A program made the position numbers and the translations under genes. Positions 46,154 through 59,000 of a stretch of 64,000 nucleotides of DNA are shown in pieces; within the stretch, counting starts at the first letter, position 1; each line of letters begins with the position of its first letter. Under the pieces are notes generated by a model. The model made no database searches and was not told the DNA's origin. It was given only the letters and a program-made list of their open reading frames with translations. The stretch spans positions 9,734,001-9,798,000 of the forward strand of contig OZ316891.1 in NCBI GenBank assembly GCA_973895155.1, written 5' to 3'. The DNA is from Marsupella aquatica (Eukaryota; Marchantiophyta).

Positions 46154-49100
46154 ATGGGTGTCGAAGGTCTGTCAAGCAGGCGCATCAGCAGCTGGCGATC
46201 TGGGGAGCACGTGGTAAGTATCCTCATCTGCTGATAAGTAGGGCCGAATAACTGCGTAGTGCACAGCTGCATTGGTGTTTTCCCCGGTGGCATCGGAACC
46301 TATCAACGTTAAAATCGATGAATTGATTCTATGTGCCTGCTAGGAGGAAATCGATCCTGTGTGAAATCGCATGATCCATGTGAACGGGTTCACACATCAG
46401 CTGAGCTCCCTTGCATAACTGCTCCGCGCATTCGCAGGTGCTGGCCACTGGACCCGCGGTTTTCATTGTTGTCCTACTGACCACCGCCACCAGCACGGCC
46501 CTGAGCGATGCCAGCCACCGTCACCTCAGAGCTCGTGGGGCCTCCTACTCCAGATCAGCCTACTCCGAATTCAACATTGGGGCGAGACCCAACCATCTCG
46601 GCAACTTCGTAGATCACGAATTTTCTCAAGTTCGCCCCAGCCGTGAGAGCATTCAGAAGCAAACGGCTCTTCTCTGGGAGCGAACCAACGCCAGCAATAA
46701 TCAATCTCGTGAAGAGTTGAGAAAGGTTTGTGATTCCCCCCTCGTCCTAAAGCTCTTATAAGGTCTATGGGTTCCTTTCATTTGACTTTATGATGATTGT
46801 TTCTCTATATCTCTCTGCACTCTCAAATGTCTTCACTTCTTCGTGCATACCTTCTTTCCGGTATCTCCTTGTAAGCAACTGTTGTGAGTATGTGAACCTT
46901 CTGGTCTTTTGGTTTGTCATTGGGTTTACTGTTTTTGAGGTCCTGCTTAGAAGTTCTTTAGTGATGTCAAGCGCTATCAAGTTTTCGAAAGTCTGACTTT
47001 AAAGCATGAGAATAACTGGTGACTATTTAAATTCTCCGTCCCAACAAATAGAAATATTGGGAGTCGTTTCTGGTTGTTGGTAAGAACTCTTTGCTAAAAT
47101 TCTTGTCGTTCGGTCTCATTCAAAGACACGAGTTCAAATCAAGATTGGTCAATGTAGACTCAAAATTTCAAAGGAAGCTTATTATTCCAATATCGGATTA
47201 AGGAATTTAAGTCTATTCAATTGAATCCGATTGCCGTGATTCAATGTTCAAACTACTCTCAAGTTCGTCAGTCCCAATCTCAGGAACCTTTTGGAGTTGA
47301 GAATCAAATGAAAGGAAGCTCAGGCGATGAAATCCTCCATAGACGGTGGAAACTGATTGAGGCACTGGATGCTGAAGTGCAAAAGACCAAAAGCTTTTGA
47401 TCCATCAGCCCGCAAGCGGACCCTCACCCTCTTCAGGGTGCAAAGGACAGAGTGGATGGCCCGGCCCCCATCCACTCCCAAGGGTTGAGGGTCGATCCGA
47501 AACCATAAAAAACTGTGATCTTCCCCACAGATTTTGGAAAAAGAAGGGTCAACCCTACTCCAGGGCCAATGGAATACAGACCTAAGGGGCTGACTATGTA
47601 CTCAGACCTTCAATGACAAAGTCTCTTGGATATGACAATTCGTCATCAGACTAATGCAGGCCTTTTAATTTATTGATGTGCACGGGTTTAAATGTGTAAG
47701 TTTGTTCTGTTGCTTACGTCTGTGCAGGATCAGAAGTTGGACTACTACTACCAGAGGGTATTCTATGTAAGAGATAATGGTGCAGATCCTACGGGTGTCC
47801 AGGACAGCACAGCTGCGATTCAGAAGACCGTTAACGAGGCATTCGAGGTTGTAGATACGCAGAGTCTTGGACCAGATATTCGTGATCTTGGGGGAGTGGA
47901 GATTCATCTGGAGGGTGGTGATTATCTTATAAGTGAATCGATCCAATTCTCGTTACTCGGTGGTGGCAACCTGAGGGTACGCATGTTTGTCTCTTGCTAT
48001 CATTTTCTGCAAGAGAGCTGTGCATTGTTTACCATATTTACAATGGTAGTCATAGATCTGTCTCCAAGAAATTCCTTTCTTTGAGCTCTGAGGGATGAAT
48101 GATTGGATTAAGGACCACAGATCTCTAATCGCTACGTGTCAGAAGTAAGAAAAAGGAACATACCACTCAACCCGGCCAGGCAAACTAAGTCCTGAGGGAA
48201 AATATTGCCAAGAGTATCGTTGCTGGACTGAATTAGAGGGACTTCAAAATCAACTAGAAAAGAGATACGAGATCACATCAAGAGACATCTAAACTGTGAT
48301 CTGTCAGAACAAGCGGAGTGTTTCCTCTGTGTTGTGGATTATGATGCATTTATGAAACCCCACATTGTAGCATCGCTCTATCAGAAATGAGGTACACTTT
48401 TGAACGAACCTGGTAGACTCCGTCAAGGCTAGTCTTCCATATCGAGAGCAAAATTTGAATGGGTGTTGCACTGGCAGCACTCTGTTCACTTCCCCTGTCG
48501 TTCGTAAGATTGTCGATTGTGAATGTCACCGAGAAATGCTTGTGTGCAACTAACAACCCTCTGTTAGTTTATCTACTGGCTCGCATGGAAAGCATGTACT
48601 GACTAGTCAATAACTTTGAAAGTCGTTGCCGATGTGAACCCATCGATCGAGAAATTAGGCCGAGCTCTAGTGCTTTGTCAGTTAGGTGGTGGGTGAAGGC
48701 GTCTTTACCTCCATGGTACTTGCAGGCTGGCTCCACTGAACACTCCAAATCTGGCGATATACATGTGGATGATCAACATTTTTGTCTCAGTTTTGTGCAG
48801 ATTCATGGAGGCACTATTCGAGCTTCGGATGATTTTCCCGAGGACCGTTATCTTCTCGAATTATGGTCCACAGAAGGCCGCGAACGAAGATCCAATAGGA
48901 CAATAGCATCACTTCGTGACAGGAAGCATCTTTCAATGGGCTGCCTGACGGAGTATTTCGTCTCCTACGAGGACATCACTCTCAGGGACTTGATGCTGGA
49001 CTCCAACTTCAGAGGTGGGGGCCTTCTGCTCGTAGACGCAGTCCGAATCACTGTGGACAACCTTTACTTCTCTCAATTCTCAACTGATGGAATTCTCGTG

Positions 49101-49910
49101 GAAGGCAGCCACGAAGTGTACATCCAGAACTCCTTTTTGGGGCAATTCATCACCGCAAAAGCGGACTCTCGCGACAAGGACTTCAGCGGGGTGGCAATCA
49201 ACCTCATCGGTACTGGTAATGTCGTCTCAAATGTGGTGATATTCTCTGGCAATGTGGGTGTACAGATCAGCGGCAAAGGAAATCTTATGACAGGGGTCCA
49301 TGCATATAACAAGGCAGCTATCCATGGTGGAATAGGAATTTACTTGCAAAAGCCAGGGTATACCCAAACGCGTATCCTCAATTCTTACCTGGACCACACA
49401 GGAATTTTGGCTGATGATCCTGCCCAGCTAGACATCTCTCACAACTATTTCTATGGAGATGCAAACGTGGTCTTGAGGGCCACCGAGGACGGGCACTCAG
49501 TAGCAGAGGTGATGATACTGAACAACATGTTTGCAGGCTCGTGGAAGGGTATCCCCATTGTTGAGATTGATGAAAAACTGGGCACCTTTGCGTTCGTGGA
49601 ACGGACCAGGGTGGATCAAAACACCGCTTATGGGATGAATATGAAGTCCACCGTGGCCCAAGCCACGATCAGTGGTTACGGGAAAAAGTTCACGGCCGAT
49701 TTGTCCGAGAGATTGATCTTTCGTAATCTCATTCAGAGTGTACAGTACTCTTTATACGTGCCTGCGACCAACCACTTCACCAGGCATGTCATAAGATCCG
49801 TGGGCGACAAGAGAGTGACAATTGAAGCCGAAACTAAAATCACAGGCACGATTAATATCTTGGTGGACCAAAGCGTTGACTTCATCTACTCAAGCACAGT
49901 CTCGTCTTGA
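46154..49910 (+). CDS. QRT3-like pectin-lyase-fold (polygalacturonase-like) protein
   Basis: Predicted secreted or membrane-anchored cell-wall protein of the QUARTET3-like branch, which acts on homogalacturonan when pollen or spore mother-cell walls break down. Four exons in phase: 46154-46213, 46438-46725, 47728-47976, 48801-49910; 568 aa. Residues 21-43 are a hydrophobic segment (GPAVFIVVLLTTATSTAL), a signal peptide with a long N-region or an anchor. The conserved entry VFYVRDNGADPTGVQDSTAAI, then DLGGVEIHLEGGDYLIS and IHGGTIRASDDFP, matches the QRT3 family; the long last exon is a right-handed beta-helix with repeated GNVVSNV, GVQISGKGN and DISHNYF turns. The ATG chosen is in a short first exon whose phase fits; the larger exon has no in-frame ATG. 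Classical GH28 catalytic motifs are not obvious, so enzymatic activity is unproven. Confidence 0.85.
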
Positions 49911-49920
49911 CTCGCACGAA

Positions 49921-50158
49921 TTAGTTCTTGTTCTCAATCTGCCTGGAGGAAATTAGGCAGCCATAGACAAACGAAATCCTCCCCAGAATTTTTACAGAAA
50001 CCTAAAAGTTTTGCGAATATAATCTCGCTCGTAGATCATCTCAGCTAGACTCTCCGTTTGCCTAAAGGAATTTAGGCTAACGAAATTAGTCCTGCCCTGG
50101 AATTGTACAGAAATCTAAACCTTTTGTCAATATGATCTTGCTTGCTTGTAGATCAACG
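49921..50158. repeat. Duplicated 3' flank segment, about 110 bp
   Basis: 49921-50041 and about 50052-50158 share TGCCT..AGGAA.TTAGGC, ACGAAAT, TACAGAAA.CTAAA and CTTGTAGATCA-type blocks. It follows the QRT3-like stop codon, so it probably lies in the 3' untranslated region. Confidence 0.55.
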
Positions 50159-52369
50159 TAAAAGGACTCCTAAATTTCAGAACTTATCTTACAACGAAAT
50201 TGATGTGATAAACCGCGCGCATTCAGAGGCTCAAAGTATTGTAGCTATCGGGGTTGTTGCTTTCTGCTGGTCTCCTCAGAGTACTGGCAAAGGAAAAAAG
50301 CAGTTTATAACTGTATTAGAATGACAACTTGTCTATCAGCCTGGGTGGACCTTGCAGATCAGTCTTGGTGGACGCGCTCAAGCGAATATTTCGGACACAA
50401 ATGAATCGAAGCTGCTAGTTTCGCACTATGTGAAGAGTGCGCGAACCGTCGAATTCTTGTTCTGGACTTATCGTGATCATCAATGTCAACCCCCACAGCG
50501 GGACATGTACGGACCCTGATCACTGAAATGCAGCACGAGCTTCACGGATGTAAATTTGAAAACTTTTTGTCACTCTTTCTCGTTGTAAACGGGTTTGCAC
50601 CATGCCAGCTTCAGCCTTCAGTTTAAATGGGAGATCGTCACGTTCCATCTCTTCCCTCATAGATACCTCTGTCTTGAAAAGCCCAGATAAGCTCTCAACA
50701 TCTCTGCAAAAGTTGTGATCTAGCTTGAAAGAGACTCGTAGGAGACTTGTTAGCATTTGACTTCAGCGCTTGTTGAAATCGGTCATTGATTGCGAACAAA
50801 AAAGACAACTCATTCACAAACACGAGCTCTTCGTCAAATTCTACTATTGGAGTAACCTATTACGGCGTTGATGTCATTGCTACGATTTCGTTATAATTTT
50901 ACTTTAGACAGGGAACACAATTCTATGTGCTCGTCGCTACCTGTACCTCCACATGGCCAGATGCCGCGAATCGAATGACAGCTGCAATGAGGATCCGGAC
51001 AGGCGCATGCATTGCTGGTTTCAATGCTACGGCTTCAGTCGACGGATCTAAGAAAGCGATCTTTGGCCAAATCATCCTCGATAGCCTAGATTTCTCCAAT
51101 GAAGCATGCCATCCATCCGTATTTGTCAGTGATATGCACATTTATCTGTAATTGTACATGCGAATTGAAGACAGATACGTGCGATTGATCGTGCTGAAGT
51201 CGTACATGTGGAGGTTCGAGGGTACTGGTGCATCTTAGTAATCACCGTGCAATCCTATGAAATTCGGCGAATATTGTCTCCAACCAGACACATACGAGGT
51301 AGAAATAGCGAGCCCGATATCGAGACTAGAGGAATGTTCCTGCGGCAGTTCACAGCAGAAGCATGAGTGTGATGCAACTTACCCAAAGTAAAGCATGAGA
51401 TCGGCTGTGCATCACGGCGGTGTACGGCATTTGTAGCGCAAGTACGAGAAGGTCCTATGGTGGCACTGTGGCAGTGTTTCGTTACTCGAGGATACGGCAT
51501 GTTCTTTGCCAACAACCGTTGCCGCTGCACGAAATTGGTCGATGTTGCTACATGTCCTTTGAACGAAACTACAGTACTGCAGCTAAATAAGCATCGATGT
51601 CCAAACCAGCTAATTGTCACGCCCGGGTCCCCCACGTACGTCTAGAAGTCGATATCGGTAGAATGGCTTGCATGCGCATGGATCGAATTCATGCAATACG
51701 GCTATGGACGGCGAGTCGCCATTATTTTCACCCTTATACCTGACAAACCAGTCAGAATGCTCGTAGGTGCTATTAGTGCGCCGTCAGGCGTCTTCACGCT
51801 CTTAACTAGATTGTCTGACATTCTTTATGCTCGTGGCGTCTGAGTCACTAATGACTTGTTCGGCTTGGTTGGTTTGCGGCGGGCTGTTCTTGGGGCAACA
51901 CGGTAATCCCGGTGTTTCGATGAGCGCTATCTGTGAAGGCAGTGAAGCTCGTTGTGAGTTCTTTCCCATGACAATTGGAATCACAGTCGTCTTCCTCGAG
52001 AGAGCCAAGGTACGAATTGGAAGGAACTTCATTGTGGACAATTCCATGTGGGTTACGAGGACAAGTCTCGGTCTCTCTCGCTATGTCGATATCTTAATAT
52101 GTGGTGAGAGACGGAAGCACAGTGGACTTAGGAATACAGGCATCAGTTTCAACTCGGGCGGCTGAAAACATACCTGAGATCTCCTTCTGGAACTCATTGT
52201 GCTACACAATCTCCTTTGCGACCCTGCTGCTCATTAGTCTAAATTAGTTACCTGCTACTCATTAGTCTAAATTTTCTTTACGCGCGTTTTGCGACTACGT
52301 AACGCAAGCTGTAAAGATTGTCATAGACTTCAGAGGACTAGAATTCCGATCGTTAGGGAGCAGATTTAG
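50159..52369. other. Intergenic, one unexplained 78-codon frame
   Basis: A minus-strand frame 50756-50520 reads as a charged amphipathic helix (EVSMREEMERDDLPFKLKAE...) and could be an exon or relic, but I find no partner exons. Other frames here show no motif. Confidence 0.3.
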
Positions 52370-54244
52370 ATGGAATTTGAACCGAAAGTGGAGTTCGAGT
52401 CAGAATATGACGAAGAGGAGGATCCAGAGGGATGGCAGCAGAGGAGGCAGATGGACCCACACGACTTGCGCCTGTACCTCATTCGGCGAACAGTGATGCA
52501 GATGCTGCGAGATCGTGGGTACCAGATAGGTGACATGGAGATCGCGATCTCCAAAGAAGATTTCTTGGAGAAATTTGGCAGTAACATCAAGCGCAACGAG
52601 CTTGATATAGTGAGGCCAAAGAAAGCCAATCTCACAGAACAGGTCAGTAATCAACGGAAGTGAAAGATTGTCAAAGTTTTGATTACCACCTTCCATACTC
52701 GATCAGCAAACTTACTGCATTTTTTAGAAGAGAGTATTTGTTGAAAGCAAACTTTGACGTACATATGCTTAGAAGGCATCGTACATTGAAAATGCCTCGC
52801 TAGGTAATTACTTGCTTGTGGGTCGCTAAATCAACTCGCCGACAACAGGAACTAGCGAAGAATGTGCAACGTGAGCACTTTCTCTCGTTTCAAGCTATGT
52901 TGTCACACAATGGCCCTGTCCAGGCCAAGTAGAAATTGGTCTCGCAGAAGATATTTACTCAGCTTTCACCTCAAACAATTCAATGAACAAAGATTGAGAC
53001 GCAACGAGTCCGTCGACACGTCATGACTTCCTTTCTGAAGAACCTGGAGGGAACTTTCACTTTGAGTCGATGAAGTTTCGTTCGTTCTTAGTAGAAGTGA
53101 GGAATATCACGTTTCATTGACATTGAGAGGACCTTTAGTAATTGGCTATACACTCCTCACAATCATGACACTACTAATGCATGTCCTCGATTTCTCGACA
53201 GATATTCGTATTCTTTCCGGAGGAATTGAAGGTGGGAGTGACAGTCATCAAGAGGTACGCGGAGCTTATGAAGGAACATAAAGTCAACCTTGCGATTATG
53301 GTCGTGCAGCGAAAGCTCACACTCTATGGCAAACAATCTATCAGAGAAATGTCTGGCAAATACAGAATCGAAATCTTTCAGGTACGTCTTCCAACCATGT
53401 CGACTCAGTTCTATACAATCATATTTTTTGTGATACTAGTCGTATTACCAGTTCCAATCTCGTCTGACTCCAACCCATGGACTCCGTTTAGTCCTGTAGC
53501 TTCTTCCCTTCCTTATGACACCCGCGGAATCCTCTTCTACTGCAGGAAACGGAGCTGCTGGTCAATGTCACGGACAGCGTCTTGGTGCCAGAGCATCACA
53601 TCCTCACAAACGACGAAAAGAAAGCAATTCTCCAGCGCTTCAGCGCGAAATCAGCGCAGGTGTGTTCCGTATATGCTCAGAACAAGTGATTGGGTCAGCC
53701 ATCCATACATGCAGTGCCAGCTTCAGCCAACCACCGTTCTCTCACTCCACTTAGCGAATCAGTGTTAGTTTTGTGTCACACTGATCACCGTGCCACCTTC
53801 CTGCCGAGAAGTGGCCTGCGGTCTGCACAGCTAAGTTGGAATATTTTCAGCAAGGAGAGGAAGAGAACATAGTCTGTTCGTATGTGTCTAGAGTCTAGAC
53901 AGCTTTTTCCCTTCTCCTTGTGGCATTATCTCTACATGATTTCCTTCATCTCTTGTTCTTCGGGCGAGCTTTACTGCCGTCTTGGCTTTTTTTGTCCCCT
54001 GCCTCCGTCGAGTATTTCTGGAATTTCAAAATTCTCGAACAGGAGTACACTTCGTTAAGAGAAATCAAATTCCGTAATCTGACGCGCCGTCCTCCATTGA
54101 AATTTCGAACAGCTGCCACGACTCCTCGAAGACGATCCCGTTGCTCGGTACTACGGGCTGAGAAAAGGGCAAATGGTCAAAATCGTTCGTCCGGGCCAAA
54201 GCGCCACAGATGGTGATCATGTCACGTACCGAGTGCTAGTTTGA
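52370..54244 (+). CDS. NRPB5: RNA polymerase common subunit RPB5 (NRPABC5)
   Basis: Shared subunit of nuclear RNA polymerases I, II and III, located at the jaw. Four exons in phase: 52370-52642, 53202-53381, 53546-53659, 54113-54244; 232 aa. After an acidic N-terminal extension of about 30 residues ([13 protein letters not shown]), the jaw domain reads [19 protein letters not shown], then [20 protein letters not shown]. The assembly domain reads [20 protein letters not shown] and [20 protein letters not shown], ending [22 protein letters not shown] and the RYYGL-KGQ-VKI-RP core are diagnostic. The sequence is nearer the Pol II-type NRPB5 than the divergent Pol V NRPE5. Arabidopsis NRPB5 is about 205 aa, so the extra length is the N-terminal extension plus a few residues near the end. 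Confidence 0.95.
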
Positions 54245-56069
54245 ATTGCATGAACTGGAATGCTGGAATGGTGTTTGGCCGCGCTCGATCGGTGAGGAAA
54301 GCGGGCTAAGCTTCCATCGATCGTTCAATTGAGAGGCCAAGGCCATTCAAACCTTTCAACGAAACATATCAGAGGCACAATTTTCAGCTGTTGTCTCCAG
54401 ACAGACGATTGCCATTGCTGGCCGCCATGTCACATTCGCATGTAGAGCTTCCATAACCCTCCTGAATCCGAACGGGAAGGTTCCAAGGCTAGCCACAAAA
54501 GTTGAAAGAGTTATGACAGTGTTGTTGCTAATACTGCTCATCGCAAGTTTTCTCTCTTCGGCAAGAGTTCATCCACTCAATTCCACGTCTCGGATAGAAG
54601 GTGCACAAGAGTTGTCCATCGAGATGCCGAAGTCCTGTGCTTCTCAAGAATGACGACTTCTGCATTTCATGTACGTTGAAATAGAAGCCAAAAAGAACCC
54701 CAAAGGAGGTACAAGACTAACTTTCTAGAATGTACAGTTCTAATCATGATATTTCTTTCTTTCTTATGCGACCTTGTCATGAATGGTGATGTTTCTCCTT
54801 CTTGAATCGTCACATCGTTTTTAGTTGCTTGGAAAACTTGCACGGAAGGTGTACAGAATATCTAAGGGAAGACTAGTTTTGCCATTTCTTCCGAAGGCGC
54901 AATCTTTTCCGCCAGACGACTTTTAGTGAGTTGTGTCTCTTCTACGACCTTTCTTGCCAACGCATTTCATTTGCATATACAAAATGTTAGCCTTCATGGA
55001 AAATCATGAGAACTCCTGTTCAGCAGCGATGTCATCTTATGGGATGTAAAATGTCGGAGTAACCCATTTTGAGATCCTAGAGTTCTCCTAGGCGAAGGAA
55101 AGGATTTAAAATCCCAATTTCTCTACAATTTCCCCTGTGGTATAATTGTTGGTCACTAAGGAACTATCGTTTCCATCCCCAACGTGATTTCTAGTGGCAT
55201 CTCAAACCTTTCTCATCTCGTGAAATGTATTGAGTCTCTAAAACCTTCCTATTGCAAATGCCATACGATGCAAATACCTCATCTCTCTCCAACAATTTCC
55301 CCTGTTATTATTTCCATTAAAACATGAATTCTGATTTCATCTCAGTTCTCTCATTTCATGAATTGTATCGTGTCATCTAACCTTCTTCGTCAAGCAAGAT
55401 CCCAAGCAAATTTAACTTCATGGAGTTCGAGCATTCATGCACACCATTGTCACTATAAAAGCTGACTTCAGACCTTAATTGATGGCCCAAGTATTGTCAC
55501 TAGGTAAGCCTGCTCTTCACGATTTACTTAGAACCACTCCCAAAAAACAATGACTATGATCAAACCACACCCTCTGCAACATTTACTCTGGTCCATTCTA
55601 ATTTTGAACTAGATAAAAAGGTCGTCGACACATGTATTCTAGTCCATTCCAATTCTGAACTGGATAAGGACGTCTACAGATAATTTATGCTAAACCACAC
55701 TGATTCTAACATAGGTTAGTTTGGCCCATTCTAATTCTGAACTAGATAAGGACGTCTACAGATGATTTATTATAAACCACACTGATTCTTACATAGGTGA
55801 AAATGAGATTTACACCTTAGTTTGGTATAAACCTAAAACCAGACTACATCCAAACCAACACATTTCATATCAGAATAGTTTTGCCAAAGCCAAAACCTCC
55901 TTCGGTCTGGACCATGCTTTCAAACCCAGAATACTTTCTATGTATCGTCATCGGTGTACTACTTGATGCAGAGGGAGCTCGTACTGTCGTCCAAAGGCAA
56001 GAAGGTCTATGTATTTACAACTTATTTCGTCTATTTTCAGTGTCAAGAATTGCAATGCAGGCAACACAA
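54245..56069. other. Intergenic between RPB5 and acetylornithine deacetylase
   Basis: Convergent gap of 1.8 kb. It holds the two 3' untranslated regions and the 55.6-kb repeat. No gene supported. Confidence 0.5.
55593..55800. repeat. 83-bp tandem repeat, two copies plus a partial
   Basis: CCATTC.AATTCTGAACT.GA begins copies at 55593 (partial), 55644 and 55727. The two full copies share GATAAGGACGTCTACAGAT, AAACCACACTGATTCT and ACATAGGT. Confidence 0.8.
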
Positions 56070-59000
56070 TCATTCTTCAAGCAGAGCAAGAACATTTGTA
56101 AGGACTTTAAAGCCTAGCTTGAAATCGGACAACAAAGAATACTCGTTCCTTGCATGGTATGTCGACATCAACCCTGCTCAAGGAAACGACCACACATTGT
56201 CAAGCCAGATCCAAAGAGGACCACACCGCATGAGAAACAAGCAGAAACGAGGTTCCTCATATATGAACAGCAACGATGAACCGAATGAAGATAATAAAGG
56301 ATTGGTTGACAGGACTTCTCCGTTTTTGAAGTATACAATTCATTTGAAATGTTCGAACGTCAGTATTTACCCAAACGAGCGAGTAGCTCTATAAAATGCT
56401 TCACCGCATGAAACAGGAAGCACAGAATGAACATAGACTGAATCCGTCCTGATGTAGAAACTCATACAAACCCTTTTGCTTATAGAGAAAAAGATACTTA
56501 CCGTATCCAACAGTTTGGACATCAAAACCTTCATCCTGTGCACACATCAAGCACAAAGGCCGCATCTTAGAACATTCACGTAACTTTCTTTCTAACCAGA
56601 GGTCAAACGTGAGGCGGGTAAGTGTACTACGCTGTTCTGACAGCCTAAATCATCCAGACAGAAGTCATAATTATTGTGGCCCCAAGTCTTTTAATTGTTC
56701 TGAACATGAATGGGAGTCACCGAAGTCGAAAACTAGGTAGCAGTATTGCTAAGGAACATACTAAAAGCCTAGGTTAAAGCAGGAAAGAGTTGCTTTGCGT
56801 AATCTCATATCAATCATGGTCATTTTGTGTTAACTGCAAAACATCTTAAGAGCAGAGCTTAAAGAGACCAGCAGTTCCAAGAAAATAAAGGTCTTCACCT
56901 GCAACTCACGAATGCATGGAAGAGAGCCAGTAATAGAATACGGCTTTACGAATCCCATGACTTTTTCGGTAGCGTTACAGAGAGCATGATATCCTGGAGA
57001 GTCAAGATTGCACGCTACCCCTGAAGTCATGATATCATCGAACTCCAGTGTCAATCTATACAACACGAGCAGTCTTGTGAGGGACATCAGAGTTGACAAA
57101 AGAGAAACAACGATCCGATCCCTCCGCTTCCACTCATTTTTATCTTTTTCATGATGGTGCACAAAATGCACATCATTTTTTAAATCTTTTAGCCGAGGAA
57201 ATGTCAACTTGCCTCGTCATATTCACGAACAACAGCCTTACATGATTTCAAAGCACTTGACAATCCTTTGTGCAGCTGGCAAAGATCTCAATGTCGTGAC
57301 TAAATGATGAAATTATGGTCCATAAGTCCTTGCGACGTAGGTAAGCTGACAGTTCGCTTAGAACTCAATAACTGGGGCTAGATTTGATATCTAGCGGCGC
57401 TGTGGCTCTTACATGCAGAGAACCCAGTCTATGCCATCGAAACTTAACTTTATGCTTCAACCGCCCTGTGCATTTGTCTAGTCTCCTAATTGGAACCACA
57501 GATTTCAAAATTCACTCCTTCATTCTTTTGCATGATATTAGAGACAAAGAGCGGATATGCAATACTCCGTAGGTCATTGAGAGGACCCATATATTTCATA
57601 CCTGCCTTTGATGTGCTCATCCGGCAAGTCATACTTCGAGACAGGGCCGCGGACATCAAGGGAGGTTATGTTGTCATTAATATCCTTAACATAACCCTGT
57701 ATTGACTTGGCCACGTCTGCAACACTGCTCCAAGAATGAGATAACATCAACATTTATGCACAATGGGCCGCTGTTTGACAGAAGAATGCATTGCACTAGA
57801 AAACAATTGCGTAATCAACCTTAATTATTTTCTTCTATGCATCCCTGAAGAGTTGCAATTTGAAAATGCACCATAAACATCTTGAAGACGTTTGATATCC
57901 CAAATCTTTTAAAGTCGTGAGATGTAGGACTCTTTGGGACAATATATGGTGCGTCTCTGGGTTTCAACTAAAATCGAAATGTCATCAATACAAACCTGTA
58001 AAAGGGTGTTATCCTGATACACAAAGCAACGAATCAGAATTAGTATGATTCCATTTCTTGCTGTAACAAGCTCTGGAATCATTTGACGAGAAGTCCCACG
58101 AATTTCTATGACTGCGCACAAAAAACATGCAGACGACTTCAACTTGCAATTTTGAAATAAATGCAGAATTGACAGTCACCTGCAATCCCCAGAAATGAGA
58201 CACTCCGCCGGAATCTGGTTGACACCTCCTCCGGGATCTGATATACATATGGCAAAGATTGATACTTAAGACAAGCAATGTCGGAATGCAAGAATGAATG
58301 GAAAGAATCAGAAGTACACGCCAAAACCCCCAAAATTGGAAAGCGGAATAGACTGCAAATCAGCAAAAAGCGCAAACGCAAAAACAGACTGAGCAAGCAA
58401 CCCCGCTATGGTCATGCACACTCCGAATTCGATGTACTTTCAAATGTGCTCTCCCTGTGTCTCACTTAGGATTGTTCCATTTAATTACATTAAAAAACCA
58501 TGGTTTTCACAGGTGAGGAGTTTCCTTTAGCAACATTGGTCGCTGAGGCGCACAAAAGTCAAAAATTCCATGAGTAATGTAATGCTTTCAATGGGTAAAC
58601 AGGAAGTGAATCTTATCACAGTCTCTGGCTGACCTACTTTGAGATAATCTACATTGTTGAGAAATGCTAGGTTTCTCTTAATTTTTATTCAGATATTTGC
58701 AATCTGTGAGAGAAACCGTTCCTTTAAACCTTCAGATGATGCAGATACAAAAGTTGTAACCTAGCAATCTGGAGGGAAGGCCATCATGCATACACAGAGT
58801 ACAGTGGATATTGAATCTGGGTGAGTAGATCTCACATTACCTTACTTTTCCGAGTGGAGCCTCTAAGGAACCAAAAACGAAATCCAAATGGAATATGTTT
58901 GACTGGCTCTGATGAGAGATACACTTACATGTCCATTGAGTTGGCTTCATTGTAGATGGCGTTGCAAAGCCATAACGTTTTTCTTCTGAATGTGCAGGAT

